A stretch of 64,000 nucleotides of DNA. Origin: an uncultured Geobacteraceae bacterium. GTDB lineage: Bacteria; Desulfobacterota; Desulfuromonadia; Desulfuromonadales; Geopsychrobacteraceae. Under the pieces are notes generated by a model, which did not search any database, was not told the origin of the DNA, and was given only the letters and a program-made list of their open reading frames with translations. The stretch is taken from positions 29,551 through 93,550 of the forward strand of contig CALFFB010000009.1 of assembly GCA_937958075.1 (NCBI GenBank), read 5' to 3'. Position numbers and translations under genes: made by a program. This document shows positions 25,537 through 34,191 of this stretch, piece by piece (within the stretch, counting starts at the first letter, position 1; every line of letters starts with the position of its first letter).

Positions 25537-26073
25537 ATGGTTCTGACCCCCATTGACATCCAGCAACACCGCTTTAAAAACCGTCTGTTCGGTTACGACA
25601 GCGCCGCTGTCGACCGATTTCTGGAAAGCGTTGCTGAAGAGCTGGAACGCCTGCAACGCCAGAATATCGAACTCAAGGAATCCCTGGCCCGGACCAGAAC
25701 GACGGTGGAACAACTGCGCGCGCAGGAGGATCTGCTCAAGCAAACCCTGGTCAGTACCCAGCAGATGACGGAAGACGTGCGGGAACAGGCGCGCAAGGAC
25801 GCGGAGATTGTCGTTGCCGAGGCGCATATCGAGGGAGAACGCATTGTCCGTAACGCCAACGAACGGCGGCTGCAGCTGATCAACGAGATTCAGGAACTCA
25901 AGCGTTTGCACCAGTTTTTCAGAAACAACATGCTCTGTCAGCTTGAAAATCATCGACAGATGCTTGAGATGGAACCGGATATCCGGTCACGCGATCTTTT
26001 TGACAACACCTCCAGTGACATTCATGCCCTGCTCACCGATGACCCTCCGAATTCATCCGGAGCCTCCCGCTGA
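25537..26073 (+). CDS. DivIVA-domain coiled-coil protein
   Basis: A 178-residue protein. The N-terminal DivIVA motif is LTPIDIQQHRFKNRLFGYD, with AAVDRFLESVAEELERL leading into a long coiled coil to about residue 150; the C-terminal 30 residues are unstructured and acidic. DivIVA proteins bind curved membrane at poles or septa through the N-terminus. Here it lies in a yggT-divIVA-DUF167 unit and its stop overlaps the next start. Its precise role in this organism is unknown. Confidence 0.88.
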   Translation: MVLTPIDIQQHRFKNRLFGYDSAAVDRFLESVAEELERLQRQNIELKESLARTRTTVEQLRAQEDLLKQTLVSTQQMTEDVREQARKDAEIVVAEAHIEGERIVRNANERRLQLINEIQELKRLHQFFRNNMLCQLENHRQMLEMEPDIRSRDLFDNTSSDIHALLTDDPPNSSGASR

Positions 26074-26393
26074 TGCCTGCCTACCTCAGCGAAACGGTTG
26101 ACGGAGTTATCCTGAAGCTGAAGGTTCTGCCGCGCGCGGCGAAAAACCAGCTGGTCGGTGTGCACGGCGACTGCTTGAAGGTCAAACTGACGGCCCCGCC
26201 CGTGGACGGCGCGGCCAACCAGGCCTGTTGCCGTTTTCTGGCGCAAGTCCTCGGGGTACCGAATCAGGATCTTGAGATCCTTTCCGGGACAACCGCACGT
26301 CAGAAAAGGGTGCTGGTGAAACACATGACGAAACAACAGGTGGCGCAACGGATCGGTGCCGAAGTGGACAACCCATTGAAGCCGAAGGGCTGA
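26073..26393 (+). CDS. DUF167 (YggU-like) family protein
   Basis: A 106-residue protein with the family features KVLPRAAKNQLVGVHGDCLKVKLTAPPVDGAAN, here only partly quoted, and LGVPNQDLEILSGTTARQKRVLV. The ATG overlaps the DivIVA-gene stop by one base, indicating coupled translation. The family is widespread, small and without a settled function; it commonly follows yggT. Confidence 0.9.
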   Translation: MPAYLSETVDGVILKLKVLPRAAKNQLVGVHGDCLKVKLTAPPVDGAANQACCRFLAQVLGVPNQDLEILSGTTARQKRVLVKHMTKQQVAQRIGAEVDNPLKPKG

Positions 26394-26409
26394 GCAGAGG
26401 ACTGATGCC

Positions 26410-28851
26410 ATGAAGGTCTGGCGCTGTGTCGTTTATTTTGTTCTTGTCATGTTGTTCTGGCTGCCGCCGGCCCTTGCCCCGGCTGAAACCACAGTGTCTG
26501 CTGAAGGGGGTGACGACCCGCAGTCAGCCCCCCACGTTATGCCGCCGTTGGTTGTCCGTGCGACGCAGAATACCCCCCGGTCAGCGACAATCAGCGCAGA
26601 TGTTCTTGACCTGATCCCCAACCCCAGTGGCTCCGTGACGGAAGCCTTGAAGGGGGAGTCGCGTATTCAGTACGATTATCAGCACCAGTCCAGCCTGACG
26701 GTCGGGGAGATCGCTCCGCCCCGTATTTCCATCTCCGGCGCCAAATCCTATGAAAATAATTTCCTGATCGACGGCATCAGTATCAGTAATACCCTGAATC
26801 CTTCCGGACTGGATAACAGTAAATCGGCTGTCGACCTTTTTGTTGGCGGGGCGGATATGGCCGTCTTTTACGACACGGAGCTGATTGACGAAGTACAGCT
26901 CTACGCCAGCAATATCCCGGCGCAGTACGGCGGCTTTGTCGGCGGCGTGGTTGATGCGCGCCTGCGTGAGCCGCGATCCGATCGCTGGCGCTTCAAGCTG
27001 GCCGGCAGATACAGCAACGACAGCTGGTTCGATCTCCGTCATGACGAGTCTGCGTCAGATACTCCCGACAGGCAGCCGGAGTTTACCCTGTACCGAACAG
27101 GTATCAGCGCCGACGGTCCCCTTAACGATCAGGCCTCACTGTTACTCTCTTTTTCACGCCTTCAGGCAACAATACCATTGCTACGCACCCGTGCAGATGG
27201 CAGCAGCTACAAGGATGACCAGGAGCGGACAAGCGAGAATTATTTCGCGCGTCTGACTCTGGATCCGCACAACGAATTAAAGATTCATTTCGATTTAACC
27301 TACGCCCCCTACAGCGCCCGGCGCTGGGATCCGACGTTTCGGGACAGTGACTGGAGCATCGACAACAGGGCCTGGCGTTTTGCCACCCGTTTTGACTATG
27401 TCCTCAGTAGCGGCGTACTGACGGGGAAAGCGGCATTTTCCCGTAATGGATTCAGTCGCGACAGCGACTCTGACTATCGCTATGCGGGAGCTGATGATCA
27501 ATATGGAGGTCTCGGAGATGCCCGGAATAAAAACCGTGAAGCGGATATCTCCCTCGATTTCGTCTCGACAGATCACACCCGCGGTCAGATCGTGTGGACC
27601 TATGCCACGGGTCTGGCCTACGGTTACAAACATACGGATATGTGGAATGAGCCCATTGTCCTGCATTCCCTGACCGCAACCCGAAGAACCCTTCAAACCT
27701 ACGAAGGGGTGAGCCAGTCACGCCACAACAGCACCCTTGCCGGTTATGGCCAGGTGGAGTTGAGATGGAACCGGTTGCTGCTGCGACCGGGGGTGCGTAT
27801 CGATCACGATCGTTTTTCCGGCAATACCGATCTCGCCCCGCGCTTTAAATCCGAATATGACCTCTTCGGCAACGACAGCCTGCGCCTGGGGTTCGGTGTC
27901 AACAGATACTACGGTCAACATCTGAGTGCCTACGCCTTTCGTCGGCATCGGCCCATACATACGCAGATTTACGATATTCAGCCCGACGGCTCGGAGGTTC
28001 CTCGTGACCCGTCAACCTCAGCAGCGAGGGACTACCGCAGCGACGGTCTGGAAACACCCTATTCCGATGAGCTGTCCGGCGAGATCTCCGGCTCCCTGCC
28101 ATATTTTGACTATGGGGTATCGGTTGTGCGGCGCTGGCACAAAAGACAGCTGGTCAGCAAAACAAAGGACGGTACCTCCTATGCCCTCACCAATGATGGA
28201 CAGGGCGATTATGAGGCCCTCAGCGCTTATGTTTCGCGCGCCTTCAGTACAGCACGTCTCGGCCGACATCAGCTGACCTTAAGTGCGACACAATCGAAGA
28301 CCCGCTCTGACAATGGCTATTTTGATTCGAATTTCAGGGAAGATCTTGTACTGCAGGGTTTTGAGCTTGATTTTGACAGCGTTTACTATAACGGTCGGTT
28401 TATGTCCCGCTCTGAGCTGCCGGCTGAAAACTTCAACGCACCGCTGATCGTCGCGTTGACCCTCAACAGCAGTTTTTTCGATGACAGATTGCGTCTGCTG
28501 TCCGTTGTCCGCTGGCGTGACTCCAGCAAGGGTATTGTCTCCGATCGTCGCCTGAGCTCGGAAACGCCCTATGGCACCACCTCCGGCAGCAGTACCGCCG
28601 CCAGCTCTTTCTGGATCACACCCCGCGGAGGGTACGCGCAGGCCTACAGGTCCGAAAAAATCTCCGGCGGCGTGGTGACCGACCTGACGGTCGAGGTTGA
28701 CCTTGTGCGCAGGCAGGAGCGCTGCTTCACCCTGGTCGCGGAGGTTGTCAATCTGTTTAATGACAGGGTAGAGACCGGACAGACCCTTGATGAGACACCG
28801 GTGGTGAATCACGGACGTGGTTTTTATGCCGGCTTTGAAATGAGTTTTTGA
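26410..28851 (+). CDS. TonB-dependent outer-membrane receptor
   Basis: An 813-residue protein. The N-terminal signal peptide ends near ALAPA. A plug domain occupies about residues 50-190 (ISISGAKSYENNFLIDGISISNTL in short pieces, VQLYASNIPAQYGGFVGGVVDA). A long beta-barrel region with many alternating aromatic strands follows and ends in GRGFYAGFEMSF, with the C-terminal aromatic typical of outer-membrane barrels. It should import a ligand at the expense of the proton-motive force through TonB. The substrate cannot be told from sequence; no siderophore or B12 gene is nearby. A TonB-like gene lies 1.5 kb downstream on the other strand. Confidence 0.9.
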   Translation: MKVWRCVVYFVLVMLFWLPPALAPAETTVSAEGGDDPQSAPHVMPPLVVRATQNTPRSATISADVLDLIPNPSGSVTEALKGESRIQYDYQHQSSLTVGEIAPPRISISGAKSYENNFLIDGISISNTLNPSGLDNSKSAVDLFVGGADMAVFYDTELIDEVQLYASNIPAQYGGFVGGVVDARLREPRSDRWRFKLAGRYSNDSWFDLRHDESASDTPDRQPEFTLYRTGISADGPLNDQASLLLSFSRLQATIPLLRTRADGSSYKDDQERTSENYFARLTLDPHNELKIHFDLTYAPYSARRWDPTFRDSDWSIDNRAWRFATRFDYVLSSGVLTGKAAFSRNGFSRDSDSDYRYAGADDQYGGLGDARNKNREADISLDFVSTDHTRGQIVWTYATGLAYGYKHTDMWNEPIVLHSLTATRRTLQTYEGVSQSRHNSTLAGYGQVELRWNRLLLRPGVRIDHDRFSGNTDLAPRFKSEYDLFGNDSLRLGFGVNRYYGQHLSAYAFRRHRPIHTQIYDIQPDGSEVPRDPSTSAARDYRSDGLETPYSDELSGEISGSLPYFDYGVSVVRRWHKRQLVSKTKDGTSYALTNDGQGDYEALSAYVSRAFSTARLGRHQLTLSATQSKTRSDNGYFDSNFREDLVLQGFELDFDSVYYNGRFMSRSELPAENFNAPLIVALTLNSSFFDDRLRLLSVVRWRDSSKGIVSDRRLSSETPYGTTSGSSTAASSFWITPRGGYAQAYRSEKISGGVVTDLTVEVDLVRRQERCFTLVAEVVNLFNDRVETGQTLDETPVVNHGRGFYAGFEMSF

Positions 28852-28880
28852 TGAAATGCATCGATTTATGCAAAACCTTA

Positions 28881-28910
28881 TTGACACCAAAAAACGTCCT
28901 TAACTATATT
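28881..28910 (+). promoter_or_regulatory. Sigma-70-like promoter of the FmdB-like gene
   Basis: TTGACA at 28881-28886, an 18-base spacer and TATATT at 28905-28910, 50 bases before the start codon. Confidence 0.75.
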
Positions 28911-28959
28911 TAAAAGTTGTCAAAGGACCGTTGTGACTTACATTCAGGAGGTTGTCACC

Positions 28960-29214
28960 ATGCCGTTATACGAATATCAATGTAAAGAGTGCGGTCACAG
29001 ATTTGAAGTCCGCCAGAAATTTTCCGACCAGCCGGTGTCCGCGTGTGTCCGGTGCGGTGGCGCGGCACAAAAGGCGATTTCTGTTGCCGGTTTCGCCCTG
29101 AAAGGGGGAGGCTGGTATCAGCAGGGGTACAGTAACGCGGCAGCGCCCAGTTGTGCGGCTGCCGACAGCGGCAGCAGTGCCTGTGCCGGCTGTCCCAAGG
29201 CGGTCAACGAATAG
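28960..29214 (+). CDS. FmdB-family zinc-ribbon protein
   Basis: An 84-residue protein starting MPLYEYQCKECGHRFEV, the FmdB/CxxC zinc-ribbon signature; the second zinc knuckle is CVRCGG. After FALKGGGWYQQGY the tail is Ala/Ser/Gly-rich and holds extra cysteines, including a CAGC pair near the end. The family is often annotated as regulatory, on weak grounds. AGGAGG lies eight bases before ATG 28960, so the in-frame GTG at 28933 is rejected. A terminator follows. Confidence 0.9.
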   Translation: MPLYEYQCKECGHRFEVRQKFSDQPVSACVRCGGAAQKAISVAGFALKGGGWYQQGYSNAAAPSCAAADSGSSACAGCPKAVNE

Positions 29215-29250
29215 TTTCCCCTGACCCAAATAGTCAAGGCGGATGTGACT

Positions 29251-29286
29251 TCCTCCGGCGGCTTGCCTGCCGGAGGATTTTTTATA
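29251..29286 (+). terminator. Rho-independent terminator after the FmdB-like gene
   Basis: TCCTCCGGC pairs with GCCGGAGGA, followed by T6. Confidence 0.92.
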
Positions 29287-29376
29287 TTTTTCTGGACAGC
29301 ACTGTTTTACAAACGATGGCAACTCTGTATAGTGATTTGATCGCGTCTGACATTTTCAAGGAATATGGAGGCATTG

Positions 29377-30231
29377 GTGGCTGAAATTATTGATGGCAAG
29401 GCAATCGCAAAGCAGATTCGTGAAGACATTGCGCAGCAGACGCAAGGGCTGATCGCCGGCGGGGTGACCCCCGGTCTGGCCGTGGTGCTGGTGGGGGATG
29501 ATCCGGCCAGTCGGGTTTATGTCACCATGAAAGAAAAAGCCTGTGCCGCAGCGGGTATTTATTCCGTCGAGCATAAACTGCCGGCAACCACCAGCGAAGA
29601 GGATCTGCTGGCTCTGGTTGAGCGGCTCAATGCTGACGCACGGATCGACGGCATTCTTGTGCAACTGCCGCTGCCCGACCAGATCAATGAGACAAAAATC
29701 CTCGAAGCTATTTCACCAACCAAGGACGTTGACGGATTTCACCCCTACAATGTCGGCCGGCTGGTAACGGGCAACCCCCTGTTCAAGCCCTGTACGCCCT
29801 ATGGGGTGATGGTGATGCTCAAGCGTATCGGGGTGGATCTCAAGGGGAAGAATGTGGTGGTTGTCGGACGTTCCAATATTGTCGGCAAGCCGGTGGCGCT
29901 GATGTGTCTGGCTGAGCACGCAACGGTCACCATCTGTCATTCACGGACCAGGGATCTGGCGGCGAAGGTCGCGGCCGCCGATGTCGTGATCGCGGCGGTT
30001 GGCCAACCGGAAATGATCAAGGGAGACTGGATCAAGCCGGGAGCTGTCGTCATCGATGTCGGGGTGAATCGGGTCGGCGACAAAAAGCTGGTGGGGGATG
30101 TCGAGTTTTCCGAAGCCTCGCAGCGTGCTGCCGCCATTACCCCGGTTCCCGGCGGGGTCGGCCCGATGACGATTGCCATGCTCCTCTACAATACCCTGAG
30201 CAGCGCCCAGCGTCGTGCCGGCCAAAGCTGA
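29377..30231 (+). CDS. folD: Bifunctional methylenetetrahydrofolate dehydrogenase/cyclohydrolase FolD
   Basis: A 284-residue enzyme interconverting 5,10-methylene-, methenyl- and 10-formyl-tetrahydrofolate. Signatures: [31 protein letters not shown] with the catalytic Lys, [40 protein letters not shown] for NADP and [14 protein letters not shown]. The in-frame ATG at 29365 overlaps the ribosome site GGAGG (29367-29371), so the GTG at 29377 is taken as the start and gives MAEIIDGK, as in relatives. Confidence 0.95.
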   Translation: MAEIIDGKAIAKQIREDIAQQTQGLIAGGVTPGLAVVLVGDDPASRVYVTMKEKACAAAGIYSVEHKLPATTSEEDLLALVERLNADARIDGILVQLPLPDQINETKILEAISPTKDVDGFHPYNVGRLVTGNPLFKPCTPYGVMVMLKRIGVDLKGKNVVVVGRSNIVGKPVALMCLAEHATVTICHSRTRDLAAKVAAADVVIAAVGQPEMIKGDWIKPGAVVIDVGVNRVGDKKLVGDVEFSEASQRAAAITPVPGGVGPMTIAMLLYNTLSSAQRRAGQS

Positions 30232-30311
30232 GATATTGTGTCCATAATTCAGGCGGTTTCACATGGAACCTTCAACAATGCAACGAATGGCTGGCCGCTA
30301 AGTGTACCGAG

Positions 30312-31301
30312 TCAGCGGCCAAAAATGTAGCGACCGCTGATCCGGTAGCGAAAGTGTGCTCTGATACGTAATTCATCATGGGGGTAATGACGCCCCAGCG
30401 GGCCAAAAGGGGCCGCCCGATACACGGCCTGTATCGCTTCAAAATCAAGGATATCCGAACCGCTGGTCTGCTTCAGGTCGACATCGATGAGCTCTCCGTC
30501 GCGGGAAACGATGATCAGCAGCTCCAGGGTTCCTTCGATGCCGTTTTGCGCCGCTTCCGCGGGATAGTTCCATACCCGGTCAATACGGTCATGAAGGCGT
30601 CTGAAGAATGACACCAGCCGATCGTTCTGCAGGTTCAGCCAGACCGTTTCTCCCACCTCGACATCTTCACGCTCTTTACGTCTTTCTTGCTCACCTGCTC
30701 GCCCTTCCGCAATACGGCGCATGGTGTCATGGCTCGGAAACAGCTGCTCACGGGTCAGCTGCGGCGGTTCAGGCTGGACCTCTTCGGGGTCTGTCGGTGT
30801 CGCCGTGGACGGTTCCGGTTTTTCTGTCTGTACCCTCTCAATCTTCTGTTCCTGCGGCGTCGGCTCCGAACTGACCGGAGGGTCCGTGGTTGGTGGCTCT
30901 GGCAACAACGGTGCAGCCGGTTCGGTGACGGGCGCTGCTTCAGCCACTGGCAGCCTTGTCTGATCGCGCACGTCGTCGCCTTCAGGCGCCTGTTCCTTTT
31001 CCACCTGCTGATCCTGTTCGGCCCGCCGATGTGACTGGACCGGCTCATCCGGTTCCGGCAGTATCGGCATCTGGTCAATTTCATAGTCCGGCTGCTGCTG
31101 TTCTTCTTCCGGCGGTGTCACCGGGGCAGGGTATTCGACCAGTTCGATGGGAGTCCGGCTGGCGGGGCCCGGCGTCGGTTCAGGTAGTGGCAGGAACTGT
31201 ATCAGCAGCAGATGCGCCAGCAGCGACAGCAGGATAAACAGGACAATGACCGCGGTTCGTCGTCGATAACCGGAGGTTTTATTATCGGGAAAAGGACTCA
31301 T
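30312..31301 (-). CDS. tonB: TonB-family energy transducer protein
   Basis: A 329-residue protein with the TonB layout: a short cytoplasmic N-terminus, one membrane anchor at about residues 17-38, a long Pro/Glu/Gln-rich periplasmic spacer (about 45-200), and a C-terminal TonB domain (NYPAEAAQNGIEGTLELLIIVSRDGELIDVDL in pieces, VYRAAPFGPLGRHYP). It should carry energy from an ExbB-ExbD motor to outer-membrane receptors; exbB and exbD are not in the window. TolA is an alternative but its spacer is usually helical. ATG 31301 is used; a GTG three codons upstream abuts a TATAAT hexamer. Confidence 0.85.
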   Translation of the reverse strand: MSPFPDNKTSGYRRRTAVIVLFILLSLLAHLLLIQFLPLPEPTPGPASRTPIELVEYPAPVTPPEEEQQQPDYEIDQMPILPEPDEPVQSHRRAEQDQQVEKEQAPEGDDVRDQTRLPVAEAAPVTEPAAPLLPEPPTTDPPVSSEPTPQEQKIERVQTEKPEPSTATPTDPEEVQPEPPQLTREQLFPSHDTMRRIAEGRAGEQERRKEREDVEVGETVWLNLQNDRLVSFFRRLHDRIDRVWNYPAEAAQNGIEGTLELLIIVSRDGELIDVDLKQTSGSDILDFEAIQAVYRAAPFGPLGRHYPHDELRIRAHFRYRISGRYIFGR

Positions 31302-31367
31302 ATGCGTCACATTATAGGCTTCATAATGACAGACAACCAGATGCTATCGATGGAAAATGGAAAAGCA

Positions 31368-31396
31368 TTGACCCTTGGTTGGGTGCTGAGTATAAC
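31368..31396 (+). promoter_or_regulatory. Sigma-70-like promoter of pta
   Basis: TTGACC at 31368-31373, a 17-base spacer and TATAAC at 31391-31396, followed by a leader of about 115 bases before the pta start. Confidence 0.75.
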
Positions 31397-31517
31397 CAAC
31401 AGGGTGTCGAGAGAGGAAAAGAAGCCTGATCTTCTGACGTAAAAGCCCGGTCATTTTTCAGCGTGGGGCAAAGATGAACAGTCAGGATAACCAATCTATT
31501 TCCATCAGGAGGAGTAA

Positions 31518-32519
31518 ATGCATCTGGTAGATCAAATCAAGGCCAAGGCCTGTGCCAATCCGCAAACAGTCGTTCTTCCGGAAGGCTATGACGATCGCAT
31601 GATTGAGGCGGCAGCGCGCATTGTTGCTGAGAAACTGGCGCGTGTGGTCCTTTTGGGAGAGGCTGCGACGCTGCAGGGCAAGGCCCGTTCCCTTGGCGTA
31701 TCCCTTGAGGGGGTTACTTTGATCGATCCGAAACAGGCCGATAATCTGGCGGCCTATGCGGATGAACTGGTGGAGCTTCGGAAAAAGAAGGGAATGAGCC
31801 GGGATGAGGCCATCTCCCTGCTGACGGCGGATGACAATCTGTACTTTGCAGCGATGATGGTCCGCCGGGGTGATGCCGGCGGGGCCGTCGCCGGTGCAGC
31901 AAATACCACCGGTGATGTTCTGCGCGCCGCCTTTCAGGTGGTTGGCACGGCGCCCGGGATGAAGACCGTCTCTTCCGTGTTTCTGATGGTCACCAGGACC
32001 CCCGAGTTCGGTGAGAACGGCGTACTCTGTTTTGCCGATTGCGCGGTCAATCCCAATCCCGATGCCCAGGCTCTGGCTGAGATTGCTGTCAGCACGGCGA
32101 ACAGCTGCAAGAGTTTCCTGGGGGTTGATGCCAGAGTTGCCATGTTGAGCTTTTCGACCAAAGGCAGCGCCGCGCACGGTGACTGTGACAAGGTTCTCCA
32201 GGCTTTGGACATAGCGAAAAAAATGGCGCCGGATTTAGCCATCGACGGTGAACTTCAGGCTGACGCGGCGCTGATCCCCAAAGTCGGCGACAAGAAAGCG
32301 CCCGGCTCCGGCGTGGCCGGCAAGGCCAATACCCTCATCTTTCCTGATCTTGATGCGGGAAATATCGGCTACAAGCTGGTCGAGCGGCTGGCCGGGGCTG
32401 AGGCGGTCGGACCGATTATCCAGGGGCTGGCCAAGCCGGTGAATGATCTGTCGCGGGGCTGTTCTGTCGATGATATTGTCAGCGTTGCGGCGATCACTGC
32501 GGTTCAGGCCCAGGGCTGA
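31518..32519 (+). CDS. pta: Phosphate acetyltransferase
   Basis: A 333-residue short-form Pta that interconverts acetyl-CoA and acetyl phosphate. Signatures are VVLPEGYDDRMIEAA, MMVRRGDAGGAVAGA, SFSTKGSA, DGELQADAAL and ANTLIFPDLDAGNIGYKL. In Desulfuromonadales it works with acetate kinase in acetate activation; ackA is not adjacent. The start has an excellent GGAGGAG site. The DRTGG regulatory domain of long Pta proteins is absent here, although a separate DRTGG protein lies at 42.2 kb. Confidence 0.95.
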   Translation: MHLVDQIKAKACANPQTVVLPEGYDDRMIEAAARIVAEKLARVVLLGEAATLQGKARSLGVSLEGVTLIDPKQADNLAAYADELVELRKKKGMSRDEAISLLTADDNLYFAAMMVRRGDAGGAVAGAANTTGDVLRAAFQVVGTAPGMKTVSSVFLMVTRTPEFGENGVLCFADCAVNPNPDAQALAEIAVSTANSCKSFLGVDARVAMLSFSTKGSAAHGDCDKVLQALDIAKKMAPDLAIDGELQADAALIPKVGDKKAPGSGVAGKANTLIFPDLDAGNIGYKLVERLAGAEAVGPIIQGLAKPVNDLSRGCSVDDIVSVAAITAVQAQG

Positions 32520-32558
32520 GGCGGTTTTGTCGGCATATGGCCACTGTGAGACGCTGTC

Positions 32559-33245
32559 ATGATTCAGTTGTACAGTGTTACAAAAAGATACAGCCGTGAG
32601 TCGGTTGCCGTTGATGATCTGAACCTGCGCATCGACAAGGGTGAATTTGTCTACATCACCGGGGCCTCCGGGGCCGGCAAAACGACGATGTTGCGTCTGC
32701 TGTATGCGGCAGAGCGTCCGACCCGGGGGCAGATTCTGGTCGACAAGCAGAACATTTCACGCATTACCAGCGCCAAAATCCCCTATTTGCGGCGGAAAAT
32801 CGGGGTTGTGTTTCAGGACTTCAAGCTGCTGCAGAGTCGCACGGTCTTTGAAAATGTCGCTTTCGCCCTGGAAGCCCAGGGAAAAAAACGCTTCGAAGTC
32901 AGTAAAAAAGTCTATCAGGTCTTAAAGGAAGTCGGTCTGGAGCACCGCCTGCAGCGCAAACCCCTGGAGCTGTCAGGCGGTGAGCAGCAGCGCATCGCCA
33001 TTGCCCGGGCCCTGGTGGTCGATCCGCTGATTCTGCTGGCGGACGAGCCAAGCGGCAACCTTGATCAGCGCGTCACCCTTGATATCATGGAACTGTTCAA
33101 ACGGGCGAACGCACGCGGTACCACCGTGTTGCTGGCGACTCATGATGACAGTCTGCACCGACGGTTTCCGCGCCGGGTGATCACCCTTGAGCAGGGGCGG
33201 CTGGTCGGGGATCAGCGCCCGAACGACGAGATTTCCACCGATTAA
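32559..33245 (+). CDS. ftsE: Cell-division ATP-binding protein FtsE
   Basis: A 228-residue ABC ATPase. Walker A is GASGAGKT at 35-42, the signature is LSGGEQQR, Walker B is [10 protein letters not shown] and the H-loop is ATHD. With FtsX it forms a non-transporting complex that uses ATP to switch on septal peptidoglycan hydrolases. The Q-loop region [20 protein letters not shown] is typical of FtsE. ftsX starts 49 bases downstream. Confidence 0.96.
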   Translation: MIQLYSVTKRYSRESVAVDDLNLRIDKGEFVYITGASGAGKTTMLRLLYAAERPTRGQILVDKQNISRITSAKIPYLRRKIGVVFQDFKLLQSRTVFENVAFALEAQGKKRFEVSKKVYQVLKEVGLEHRLQRKPLELSGGEQQRIAIARALVVDPLILLADEPSGNLDQRVTLDIMELFKRANARGTTVLLATHDDSLHRRFPRRVITLEQGRLVGDQRPNDEISTD

Positions 33246-33294
33246 AGCTGCCTGTGCAACACCCTCTAATCGTCCCCTTTCGAGGAGCCCATCC

Positions 33295-34191
33295 GTGCTG
33301 GAAAGACTACGCTACTTCATCCTGAGGGCCCTGCGCAATATGCGCCAGTGGCCATTTCTCTGCGTAGCCGCCATCCTCACCATGGCGGTTGCCCTGGCCA
33401 CGGTGGCGACTTTTTTTCTGATTGTCGTCAATATTGAGCAACTGGCTTCGCGCTGGACCAGGGAAATCCAGATCATCGCCTATCTGCAGAGTCCGCCACC
33501 GGCAGCAAAGATCCCTGAACTGATGAAACAACTGGAATCCCTGCCTGAGGTTTCCTCCGTCCTTTATGTGTCACCGACAGCAGCCATGGATCATTTCCGG
33601 CAGCGCCTTGGCCAGGATCAAAGCCTGCTTGAAGGGATCAGCGAGGATCTTCTGCCGGCCTCCTTTGAGCTGGGTCTGCATGACTCATTTCGAAATCAGC
33701 AGGGGATTGAAGCGGTTATCAGTCAGTTAGAAGGGATTCTTCAGGTCGACGACCTGCGCTACGGCCAGCAATGGCTGGAGCGTTTTAATAACTTTATCCG
33801 GATCTTGCGTTTTGTCGGCATATTCCTGGGGGGATTTCTGTTGTTCGCGACCCTGTTTATCGTAGCCAATACCATTCGCCTGACCCTGTATGCGCGTCGT
33901 GATGAGCTTGAGATCATGGCGCTGGTCGGCGCCACCATGCGCTTTATCAAGATTCCGTTTCTGCTTGAGGGTGCCATCCAGGGATTTGTCGGCGGAGTGT
34001 TGTCCCTGGTGTTTCTGGCTGTCTCCTTTTCGCTGGTCATTGCCCGGGGGATGAATGCTATCTGGTTGATGCCGACAGATTTCAACCTGGTCTTCCTCTC
34101 GGCTTCGCAGCAACTCCTCCTGGTTCTGTCGGGGGTTGTTCTCGGCACTCTGGGCAGTTTGACCTCACTGCGCCGCTTTGTTCGAATCTGA
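33295..34191 (+). CDS. ftsX: Cell-division protein FtsX
   Basis: A 298-residue permease-like protein with four membrane helices: about residues 21-45, 171-196, 224-248 and 266-290. The large first periplasmic loop contains the ECD that recruits the hydrolase activator. Family stretches are LRNMRQWPFLCVAAILTMAV in the N-terminus and IRLTLYARRDELEIMALVGAT. The start is GTG 33295, seven bases after CGAGGAG; the frame is open further upstream inside ftsE but that would add an unrelated tail. The stop overlaps the next ATG. Confidence 0.94.
   Translation: MLERLRYFILRALRNMRQWPFLCVAAILTMAVALATVATFFLIVVNIEQLASRWTREIQIIAYLQSPPPAAKIPELMKQLESLPEVSSVLYVSPTAAMDHFRQRLGQDQSLLEGISEDLLPASFELGLHDSFRNQQGIEAVISQLEGILQVDDLRYGQQWLERFNNFIRILRFVGIFLGGFLLFATLFIVANTIRLTLYARRDELEIMALVGATMRFIKIPFLLEGAIQGFVGGVLSLVFLAVSFSLVIARGMNAIWLMPTDFNLVFLSASQQLLLVLSGVVLGTLGSLTSLRRFVRI

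Noticed and set aside
30292..30321. TGGCCGCT/AGCGGCCA inverted repeat overlapping the TonB-gene stop
   Set aside because: No T-run follows on either strand and the loop is 14 bases; it may contribute to 3'-end stability but cannot be called a terminator.
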